This document shows positions 34,901 to 46,900 of a stretch of DNA of 64,000 nucleotides, piece after piece. The position numbers and the translations under genes are program-made. Under the pieces are notes generated by a model that saw only the letters and a list, made by a program, of their open reading frames with translations, made no database searches and was not told where the DNA came from. The stretch's first letter is position 1. Each line of letters starts with the position of its first letter. Source of the stretch: Branchinecta lynchi (taxonomy: Eukaryota > Arthropoda > Branchiopoda > Anostraca > Branchinectidae); NCBI GenBank assembly GCA_023053575.1, contig JAKZAP010000009.1, forward strand, positions 13,559,869-13,623,868. The letters are read 5' to 3'.

Positions 34901-37900
34901 TATGGCACTTTTTGCCAAAATGACACTTTTATGAAACTTTATAAGTATTAGTCATACAATTTTACAGAAATATATATTTCTGTTAGTTACTAAGCTGCAT
35001 GGGTGACAAGTTTTGTCGAGAACTCTGATTAAATAGGATACTTTCGACACTGATTGCTTAGAAGCAAACCTAAAAATGATTGACGTAAATATTGTGATAG
35101 TTTGATCTCTTTTCTGAACTAAAGGTTGTGTTTGTTTTCATCTCGGATTATATGCTGGGATTCTCAGGGCAACGACTTAGCTCTCAGAAGTCTCAGATCC
35201 CTTCTCTTGTTATGGGCAACAATGGCGTTTCCGCTGTAAACACCGATTTTTTAGTATTTTTGTGAGGGGGGTTGATCAGTCGGACTATGGAATACCAAAA
35301 AGGACAACATATCCCGAACGAAAAAAGTATAGGTAAAAATCAGGAGTAAATATCACAGCAAAATAAAAAGGAAATAGATATTGATTGAAAGTGGAAAGAA
35401 AGAAATGGTAAAATTTACTAGGCAAAATCATGGGGAAATCAAGGGTAAAATTCACGCAATTTCGATCAGATTTCACAAAAAGAAATCACCAGTAAAATTC
35501 ACGGGGAAATTTAAATGGAAATTTCACGTTCTTGCTAATTTAAAAAGATAATCGATGGTAAAACTCACTGGGAAATATCAAGGGCGTAATTCACTATGAA
35601 ATACTATAGGTAAAATTTACTGTAGAAAATCTAACGAGAAATTCATTGGAAGAAATCAATGGTAAAATGTACTAGGAGAAATCATGGGGAAAAATCAAGG
35701 GGAAAGTTCACGTTATTTTGACCAAATTTCACGAGGAGAAATCAACAGTAAAATTCATAGGAAAATATCAAAGGGAAACTTCACATTGTCGCTCCGTTAT
35801 CTTAAAAAGAGAAATCGGTGGTAGAATTCAATGGAAAATATCATAGGTAAAATTCATGGGGAAATATCAAAGAGAAAATTCACTTTAAAAATTTACCAAT
35901 GAACTTTTCCTCTGATATTCTGCAGTAAATTTACCATTCATATTTTTTAGTGAATTTCACCCTTGATATTTCGCTGTGAATTTTACCGTTGATTTCTTCC
36001 GCAATTTGAAATTTTCCTTTGATATTTTTACTGTTGATTTCTTCTCGTGAAATTTGATCGAAATTGCGTGAATTTTCTCTGTGACTTTTTCCTGTGAATT
36101 TTCCCCATAGATTTTACCATTGATTTCTTTCCTTCTTAGATCAATATCAGATCCATATCTATTTTATTTGCATTCGCTTATGATATTTACTCTGGATTTT
36201 TACCCATGATTGTTTCGTACGGAATGTTTTGTCCTGTTTTGTATTCATATTGGACCACTGTTCAAAACCGGCACTTAATGTCCAGTTTTAAACGGCAATC
36301 GGATAATAATTGACACAAATTCTGAAAACTGTCACTTAGAAACAAATCTTTAGGTATCGAGAGGTTGAAGGGGGTCGGGCTCCCGTTCCCCTTTTATATT
36401 TCTTTGGTAGAAAACATCTGAAAAGTGACACTTTTTGTGACACTTTCTAAATTTTTAAATGACACCGAATGACACTTTTTGAGTGAAAAAGTGACACTCT
36501 CGGCCAAAAATATTTGGCAACACTGGCAGTGCTTTCCCTCGACCCTTTCAAAAAAAAATAGCCGCTACTTCAAAATAAAGTAGTTAAAAGTAGATTTCGA
36601 TAATAAAAAAATTAGTTGTTAAATGTCAAAAGGCGGGCTTGATTCAGGAGTAATGCAATCACCAGGCTAGTGTTGGGCGATTTTTGGATACATCGATATT
36701 TTCACTTTCGATAATCGATATTTCTTTAGTATGTTTCGCTATAGGATACGTCTCGTTTCGCCAAAATTTACTAACGAAATTGTCGTTAAATACAATCTCA
36801 AACTCTGAATAAATAAGAACTGAATTACGAAAACATATTGCTCCAATTTCGGATATATAAATGTAGGTTATGTTGGATTATTTACAATAATTATGAATGA
36901 AAAAATATCGTTTTCGATATCGATATTTACTTTTCGATATCGATATTTACTTTTCGATATCGATATTTACTTTTCGATATTCGATATCGATATTTACTTT
37001 TCGATATTCGATACCGATATTTACTTTTCGATATTTGGTCCGATATATTGATATATCGATATCGAATATCGCCCAACACTACACCAGGCCCGTTATTTCA
37101 CACGTCAATGCTTAATGAGCTCATTTATTTTCTACCTTTCCCTTTAGAAATAACTTAAAAAGTAAACAAAAATATTTTTCTTCTAAAATACGGAATTTCT
37201 AATATGAAACCATATTTTTGTTGAAACTGTGCGGCGCAGGCAATTTTTTTTAAAATCATCCTGTTTTCTCAAAAAAAAATACAGATATTTTTGGCTTTCC
37301 AGATTGTGTTAAAACTATCTAATACATATATATTAGAATAGTTTAAACAGTTTAAACTTTTTAATAGTTTAAACATATATATTATTAAAACTGTAATAAT
37401 ATATATGCGCCGCAGGCAAAATTCTGAGAAAAAAGCCTGTTTTCTGCTAAAATACTGAGACTTTTGTGCAGGCGCGTATCCAGAAATTTATTTGGGGGGG
37501 GGGGGGGGGTTGCCTGCGGGTCGGACAAAAAAGTATAAAAAATACTGTAAAAAGAATTATTTGTGTATGTTTCGGGGGGCCCCCCTCCCAAATACAGCCT
37601 TGCTTCTGTGTAAATTGTGCACAACAGGCAAAAGCTTCGAAAATCTGACTATCTACAGATATTTTGGCACCAAACCAGATTGTGTTGGAAATGTGCGCTG
37701 CAGGCAAAATTTTGTCCTGTTTTCTGCTAAAATACGAAGATTTTGGTAGAGAACACAACTGTGTACTGCAAATCAGCCTGTTTTCGGTTTGAATAATTTG
37801 TAATTCTGTTCAAATGTGCGCCGCAGGCAAACAAAAATAAAAAAATCATCCTCTTTCGTGGTTAAATTGAGAGAATTTCAAACAAAACCAGATTGTTTTC

Positions 37901-40900
37901 CAAACCGCAGTGTATCGCAGACAAAGTTATTGGATATAAACTTCTTTTCTGCTTGGTAATCCAACCAAAAGACAACAAAGAGTAGAAATAAAGTATCGAA
38001 AGGCCAAAAACAGTAGAAATAAAGTACTAAAGTAGATTAGAAAATTTAAAAGTAGAACGGTCCAAAATAAAGTATTCTACTTTGAAATACAGTAGAAGTG
38101 GAAGCACTGCAATCGGGTCTTTAAACTCTTTCACAAGATTTCATCAATGCTTCCACTCCAGAATTTTGAACAAACGTAACGTAAACATAGTTTCAAAAGT
38201 CAGGAGATTCAGCAACAGTGCTTCCACTTTGCAGGATTTATCCTGAAATTCAGGATTTTTGAGATACCAGGATTTTCGGCCTTATTCAGGATTTACAAGG
38301 AAGTTTCTGATATTCTTAACAGACTGCAGTAAGAGTTAGACATTTTTGAGAAAACGCAACCACAATGGAAGCTCTATTTTAGCTATATGGCTACGTTCTA
38401 TTTTTGTCCAACTTTGACTATCCAATCCCAAACTCCTTTTTATTGAAAAATGAAGAACCTTCATTTCGGATAGCAAAAACATCTAATCAACTTCAAACAA
38501 AACTTTTACTTTCGAAAGACTTTCCGGTTTTGGCCGGATTCCGGCGAAAAAATGGTTTTCACCATCGTGTTCAGCGTGTCTTTTTACCTCTAAATCGAAC
38601 ATATAATCAACTTTTAAAATAAAACTTTTACTTTTAACAAACTTTCCGGTTTTGGCTGGATTCCGGGCGAACTACTTGTCTGATGACAAAATGGTTTTCG
38701 ACAATGAGTGTTCAGGTCATTCAGTTTAAAATCTGTCAGAGTAATGTGAACTTGGATGGATCCTATAATCGACAATTATCTGTTTAAAAATATTTCATTT
38801 GCCCCTTAAATTAAACCCCCTCCCCCACCCCTAAATGTAGGGCTACAGAGCCCATCTACGAACTCGAACTTACTCTTGACCCAAAGAACCCTCGCACAAA
38901 GTTTCATCAATATATCTCTTTCCCTTCGAGAGTTATAATGCGCACAGACGGACAATTTTGCGATGTCATGGGTATCCCTCCACTTACGTTTTAGGATCCC
39001 AAAAAGACAGTGATCATCAATGTTTCCACAAATTCGCCTGCGGCGCATTTTGTAGTGTGTATTCCCTATTTAGAAGAAGGGTGCGTCACTTACAGTAGGC
39101 GTTGAAGGCTTGAAATACTTGTGAATTTTAACCACACTAAAAGCTAGAATTTAAGTTAAATTTTGCCTGAAAAAAACGTATTAAAAATTTTTGCCTGCGG
39201 CGCATACTATAATTTGTCATGGGGATAATCATTGTCTGTACATTTTTCAAGTCCCGTCTAGTGACGCCCTCTTTAATGGCATTTAATTGGTATTTAGTCG
39301 TTTAATATTCTTTTAGTTCTTACGGCAAAAACGTTCTAGTCCTCCCAAACGACAGAGACGAAAAAATTCAGCTGCGTTGGCTCAAATCATTCAGCTATAT
39401 ATAGTCTTAACAACTATCCCTTTAACTGGTGCGAACACTTTTTTTTTTTTCGGCAGTATTTTTTGACTTTTCGAGCAGGATTTTTTGGGTTCCCGGCAGG
39501 ATTTCCGAAGTGGAAGCATTGATGAAATCTTAAAGCACTACTCTTGCTAGAAATTATCTTTTCCCTATGAAATGAATCAGAAAAAATATTTTTTGAAGTA
39601 CCATTACTTTCCACCTAAAACTAGCGATTCGCTTGTTAGCGCTTGTCAACTACGTCCAGCCTTCCTGCTCTCCGACGCGGCGGCTGGGCGCAAAACATTT
39701 GAAAACTGAACGTGTCTTGGTCAAAAAGTGGGAAAACTAAGCAAATAAAAGAAGTAATAAACAGAAGATTATCACATCCATATATGTGAAAGAGTTGTCA
39801 GCGGACGTTGAAGACTCCGGCAAACTTTTGTTGGATCACGCGAAAACCCGGAAAGGCCGAAAAAGCGCTAAAAATTCGTAGTTACGAAACGAAACAATGG
39901 AAAAAGGTCGGGATTTTAGAAGCTTATAATTCCATATCGGAGCTAAGTATATTATAAAAGGCAGAATAGACAAGAGGGGTCCTTTAAATATTCTTTAAGC
40001 CCAAGCTGACTTTGAAACATTTATTCAAACAATGTTTTCAACGGATACGTCAGCTACAATTACAATTATTGTAATTACAGGTTTGTTTCCTTCCCCGAAG
40101 TTGAACCAGAGGATTGACAGCCTGCCGAGGACCCTTGCCAAGAAGGGCCGAAATATCGCTGATGATTGAGAATTACAATAATTGTAATTACAGGTTTGTT
40201 TCCTTCCCCGAAGTTGAACCAGAGGATTGACAGCCTGCCGAGGACCCTTGCCAAGAAGGGCCGAAATATCGCTGATGAAGAATCGTAGCTGACGTATCCG
40301 TTGAAAACATTGTTTGAAATGATGAAATCTTGTTAAAGACCCGGTTGCAAAACAATCAGTGTTGCCAACGCTTCGAAAGAAAAGGTACCAAAAAACGCCA
40401 GAAAAATGTACCGACTGACCAAAAAAATGTACCACGTCCAAAAAATTTTCACCTGAAGACATTTTTTTTTTTACCCATTTCTTTGCTGAAAATCTGAAAA
40501 TACTGATCAGACCCTTCAATCCCCAACTGAGGTCAGGTTGGGTTCATCCCCAAAATTAGCACAATTTGGGACATGACTCAGTTATTTCATTGACATGAAA
40601 AAGTGACATAACATAGTGTTTTATTTTTGAAATTTAAACTTGCATTTAAAATCCATGATTTTGAGCGTGTTCCACCCTGCTTACCGTAGTTACTACGCAT
40701 GACGTCACACACAAATGTTGGCTTCTTGGCGTGAAGCTGGAACGCATTTTTAAATTTTCTGTAAAATACCACCCCACGGGGTAATCTAGCCAATCACGTT
40801 ACAGATATCCGTAGTTACCACCAGAGGCGTCACTACTGGGGGGGGGGGGACGAAGCGCCGCTATTTTTCTTCTTAAACACTTGATTTTTTTTCACGAAAA

Positions 40901-43900
40901 CAGTTGGTTTTTCTGAAAATTGGTCGATTTTTCGTCAAAATATTCGTTTTTTCTGAAAATGAGTGATTTTTCGGAAAATCAGTCGATTTTTTTCAAAAAT
41001 GTAATTTTTATTGTTGAAAACAGTCGTTTTTTCTGCAGAAAAAGTCGGTAAAAATTACCAGCCAGTCGGTAAATGCCTCGTCCCCCCCCCAAACATTTTG
41101 GCTAGTAACGCCTCTGGTTACCATGCTTACTACGCTTCCGAACCTGGTAAGCAAATTGTTAGGCACACTATCTGGAATGGTCAACGTAGTATCTAAAGTA
41201 TTTTTAGGCAGACTGTACAACGAAAGCGACAAAAAATAGTACATTAAAGGTTATCATCCGATTTACAAAGAAGGGCAGCACTCGCAGTTGCAGATTTTCG
41301 AGACCTTCTTCAAGTATTTTGCCAGTTATGGTGCGTCACCATGCTCATGGGGACAGGGGCGGTTCGAGTGCTTGGGCATGGAGGGGGGGGGGGTGACAAC
41401 CTCGAAACTTGCGACAGGCTAATGCCCGGCGAATATACCGATTATAAGCAGTAATAGCTGATAGCAACTATCGTAGCACCCCAGAAGAGCACAACGGTTA
41501 GTAAAGCCGAGTTTATGACATATATAATCTGACCTTCCGCAAAATAATTAAACTCTTCAGCGTATCCAACGGAGACGGATTGAAAATGCGCCCCAAAAAT
41601 GCCTTGATCGAAACAGTTACTATACGCATTATACAAAAAATACAGACAATCTATCTCTGCTTGCTCGGTCTGTCAGTTTTCCTTGACAGATACACGCAAA
41701 GAATGTCATTGTACCATTTTGTACCAACTTCGGAAAATGTACAAAAAAAAACATGATTGTGCCATACTGTACCAGCCGAGTTGAAATGTACCAAAATGGT
41801 ACAAGTGTGCCGCTGTTGGCAACACTAAACACAATAGTACGACCGGGTTTCAATAATATGCATGCATTACTATAGCAATACTCTAAATCCCTAAATGCCC
41901 AGTGTTGCCAACGCTTCGAAAGAAAAGGTACCAAAAAACGCCCGAAAAATGTACCTGACCAACAAAATGTACCACGTCCAAATTTTTTTTTACCGCATTT
42001 CTTTGCTGAAAATACTTATCAGACCCTTCTTTCCCAAACAGAGGTCAGGTTAGATTCATCCCCAAAATTAGCAAAATATAGGAATCTGAATCCATGATTT
42101 TGAGCGTGTTCCACCCTACTTACCGTCGTTACTACTTACTACTCAGGACGTCACAAATGTTGGCTTCTTGGCGTCAAGCTGGATCGCATTTTTAAATTTT
42201 CTGTAAAATACCACTCCGTGGGGTAATCCAGCCAATCACGTTACAGATATATACGTAGTTACCACGGTTACTACGCTTCGAACATGGCATGCAAATAGTT
42301 ATGCCACTATTTGGAACGGTCAACGTAGTAACTGAAGTATTTTCAGACAGAATATACAACGAAAACGACAAAAAAAAGTGCACTAGAGGTTATCATCCGA
42401 TTTACAAAGTAGGGCGGCACTGGCAGTTGGAAATTTTCGATACCTTCTTCAAATATTTTGCCAGTTATGGTGTGTCACCATGCTCATGGGGATAGGGGCT
42501 GTTCGAAGTGCTTGGGCATGGAGGAAGAGGGGTGACAGCCTCGAAACTTGCAACAGGCTAATGCCCGGCGAACATCCCGATTATAAGCAGTACTAGCTGA
42601 TAGCAACTACCGTAGCACCCCAGAAGAGCACTAGGGTTACTAAAGCCGAGTTTACGACATATGTAATCTGAGCTTCCGCAAAACAATCGAACTCTTCACC
42701 GTATCTAACGGAGATGGATTTAAAATGTAACCCAAAAATGCCTTTATCGAAACAGTTACTATATGGATTTAAAAAAAAAAATACATACAAATCTATCTCT
42801 GCTTGCTCGGTCAGTCAGTTTTCCTTGACATATACACACAAAAAATGTCACTGTACCATTTTGTACCAACTTTGGAGAATGTACCAAAAAAAGTGTGATT
42901 GTGCCATATTGTACCAGCCGAGTTGAATTGTACCGAAATGGTACAATTGTACCGCTGCTGGCAACACTGTAAATGCTGTCTTGACGGTAGCAGTGCTGCC
43001 AACGCTTCGAAAGAAAACGTACCAAAAAATGCCCGAAAAATGTACCGACTGACCAAAGAAATGTACCACGTCCAACAAATTTACACACGCGTTGCGCTTT
43101 GCGCAACACGCGGATCGTTTTCGGTGAACAGAATACATTTTTTTTAACCCAGTTCTTTGCTGAACATATTTATCAGACCTTTCTTTCCCCAAACGAGGTC
43201 AGGTTGGGTTCAGCCCCAAAATTAGCACAATATGGGACATGACTCAGTTATTTCATTGACCTGAAAAAGTGACATAACAGAAGCTTTTATTTTTGAAATT
43301 TAAAATCCATGATTCTGAGCGTGTTCCATCCTACTTACCGTAGTTACTACCCATGACGTCACTGATGTTGGCTTCTTTGCGTCAAGCTGGAACCACTTTA
43401 CGGGGTAGTCCAGCCAATCACGTTACAGATATCCGTAGTTACCACGCTTACTACGCTTTCCGAACATGGTAAGCAAATAGTTAGGCAACTATTTGGAACG
43501 GTCAACGTAATAACGAAAGTATTTTGAGGCACACTATACAACGAAAGCGACACAAAGTAGTGCACTAAAGGTGATCATCCGATTTACAAAGAAGGCCGGC
43601 ACTCGCGCAGATTTTTGATACCTTCTCCAACTATTTCGCCAGTTACGGTGTGTCACCATACTAATGGGGACAGGGGCTATTCGAAGTGCTTGGGCATGGG
43701 GGAGGAGGGGTGACAACCTCAAAACTGGTGACAGGCTGCCCGGCGAATATACAGATTATAAGCAGTACTAGCTGATAGCAACTATCGTAGCAGCCCAGAA
43801 GAACATCAGGGTCAGTAAAGCCGAGTTTATTTACATACATAATCTGAACTTTCGCAAAATAATTAAACTCTTCAGCCGATCTAACGGAGATGGACCTTAT

Positions 43901-46900
43901 AACCGGTAGAATTTTAAGCCTTAGCGGGCACTATCCAGACACATATTTGTTGATCCAAAATGATTTGCGATCCAAAATAAAAGTAAGGACTATCGATGAT
44001 ATCACGGATCGTCCCTTTTGTTTGCGACCAGCTTCACTCGACCTCTTCTGAGTTTCGAGGTTTGTGGTAACTTCCGAATCCTGGCAATTACAACGAATAA
44101 GTTACCGAATCCCAGTTATTATACCGAATAAGTTCAGACCAATAGCGTGTTCGGGATTCTGTATAACTACTGTATCCCTGTTATTATACGAATTGTTTTG
44201 GTATCGAAAGACTACCGAATAATATTCATATTCGGTATACTTTCGTCGAAACTGGAACAAAGTCAGGATTCGTGGTTAACTTCCTAATCCTGAAAATTAT
44301 ACTGAATAATTACCGAATCCCAATCTTGGTACCGAATAATTTCGAACCAATAGCTTATTCGGGAGTCCGTGTAACTACGGAATCTCCATAAATATACCGA
44401 ATAGTTCCGGCATCGAAAAATTACCAAATGATTTCAGTAAATTCTCTCACCAAATTCGTGATAACTACCGAATACTGGCAATTATACCGAATCCCGATCA
44501 TTATACCGACGAGATTTGTACAGACAGCCCATTTAGGATTCTTTATAACTACCGAATCCCCGTAAATCGAACAAATACCAAACAATTTTAGTAAAATTGT
44601 GGGCCTCCGGCCCAAAATTTTACCGAATCTCAAAAAGGTGGGGGTTTGGGGGGCTGCACACCCCTTGTGACGCCCCCCCCCCCCAATATACCATACCAAA
44701 CTTACAACTAGTGTTGGGCGATATTAGGGAATATCAAATTCCATTATCGATATTTCGATTATCGTAAACTGATATTTGAAACTGTTTATACTGCTACATT
44801 TCTCATGGACAAAAAAACTTAACAAGACAAAAACTGAACAAAAAAAAACATTCCCATTAAGAAATAGCAGCATTCCCAAGCTTTTCCTTCCCAGTCTGTT
44901 TTTCCTCCCCAATCGAAATCAAGTTTGAAATCCCTATTTGTTCTTTTATTCTGAAAAATAGAACTGTTGCACATCGTAATGCAAATATCGAAAATATCGA
45001 TATTTGAAAAGCCAATATCGAAATATCGATACTTTTCAATAATACCGATATTTCGATTATCTTATCGAATATTACTTTTAAATTACTTTCGTGATTAGAA
45101 ATTTGCCCCCTCTGTATGGGATATAATTACAGTTGAAATATAGAAACTCGAGTCATCTGGCATCCTTCAAGGCTACAGCGAACAGATTTTTCCTTGCAAA
45201 AGAATAGTAATTGATGCGTGAGTGTTTTTTGTAAGCAGAATGTTTGTTGTATATTTGTGAACCGTGTATGAATGGCATTTAGAACAATGTAAAAATAATG
45301 TCACCACATTATGTAGAATAGAGAAGACTGCCACCTGCGGCCAACAAACCCTCTGGGGCTTTCTTAGCATGTGCTGTAAAATGTTTTGTATACATGTGTA
45401 AAATAAAATTTAATCTAAAATTTTTTAATCTAATCTATCGCCCAACACTACTTACAACTATACAAACTGTCAGGGCCTTTTGCCAGGGATTGTGACACTT
45501 TCATGACTCGAGCTTTTGGCAACCCTGGTCGTCAATAAACTAGTACAGATTTCGGCCTTCTCTGGTAGGGTGTCCGCTATCTAGTGTCTGTGAAACAGTT
45601 CAATAACAGCTCAATGGATACGACTTTTTGTGTATATAAAGGACGATTTTAACACATACTATTTGAATATTCTTTGAGCCCAAGCTGACATAGAAACATT
45701 TATTCAAACAATGTTTTTAACGGATTCGTTACGTCAGCTACGATTCTTCATCAGCGATATTTCGGCCCTTCTTGGCAAGGGTCCTCGTCAGGCTGTCAAT
45801 CCTCTGGTTCAACTTCGGAGAAGAAAACACACCTGTAATCGTAGCTGACGTATCCGTCGAAAACATTGTTTGAATAAACATAGTATTTGGTTTCCACCAG
45901 CTCCTGTAATCGTAGCTGACGTATCCGTTGAAAATATTGTTTGAATAAATTTAGTATTTGGTTTCCATGCTTACTGCCTACTGAGTAAACGTCGTTTTTG
46001 TACCAAACGTACGAGGTGGACACGCTACTAAATGAGGCGACAGAGAAAACGAGGTAGTTTCCAATGTGCGAGGTCGTTTTGGCCCACATTTGAGGTTAAA
46101 AACGGCCTAGTTTGTGTTTCAAAAACTACAAGGCGAATTTGAGGTTAAAAACGGCCTAGTTTGTGTTTCAAAAGTACGAGGCCGTTTTGACCTAGATTCG
46201 AGGTGCAGATTTTCCGTACGCGCTATGTGTGATGAGAGATCCGTTTCGGGACTCCAAACGACCCCTGTCACTGTCAGCTAATAAAATACAAAAGCATCCA
46301 ACCATGAATGAAAGCTATCAGACGAGTGTTTATGAAAAATCGAGAACTAAATACATCTAGCCTATTCACAATACATTTTACCAGCATTTTACATTAATTT
46401 TACCATTGGAGTAAAAAAGAGACATCCTTTTCATGAGATCATGAGACTGGAAAAAAAAAATGAGATCTCATGTGAAATCATGAGAAGTGGAAACACTGAC
46501 TATGTTATCACTTCTTACCATCCATGAAGTTTCACTCAAATCGGACAAGCAGGCATGAATCAATTTATTAAACAACAAAACAAAAAACTTGTTATCCGTA
46601 TTATATCATATAGATTATAAAAAACTTTACTATTGTATCATTTGCTTGTCTAGAACAAAGTTTCTGGAACCCTCTACAACCCCCAACCGTGGCTGGACGT
46701 GGTTCGGGCATATTTTGCTTATCTATGTCATTGGTTCTTATCATCCATAAAGTTTCACTCGAATCGGACCGGCGTGAAGCTTCACTCAAATCGGACAACA
46801 CAAGTAAAAGCGCACAGAGGTACCACAAACACGACAGGGAAATTCCAGTATATGAAAGTCGATACGCCCCTCATAAAATTCCTCTCAAATTAGTTCTTTT

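Larger units (their letters stand above)
34813..38109. mobile_element. hAT-type element, CAGTGCTT ends, hosting two later insertions
   Basis: CAGTGCTTTCC and GGAAGCACTG are flanked by CAATCGGG on both sides (34805-34812, 38110-38117), an exact 8-bp duplication. Internal AGTAGAAATAAAGTA blocks occur near both ends. Copy B (34820-36525) landed 7 bp inside its left end, and a MITE landed at 36668. The remainder includes the tandem array at 37220-37860. Confidence 0.92.

Noticed and set aside
41442..42790. Similar hydrophobic minus-strand ORFs in elements C and D ([11 protein letters not shown])
   Set aside because: They are shared because the elements are copies. Copy E is frameshifted, differences are not concentrated at third positions, and I recognise no family.
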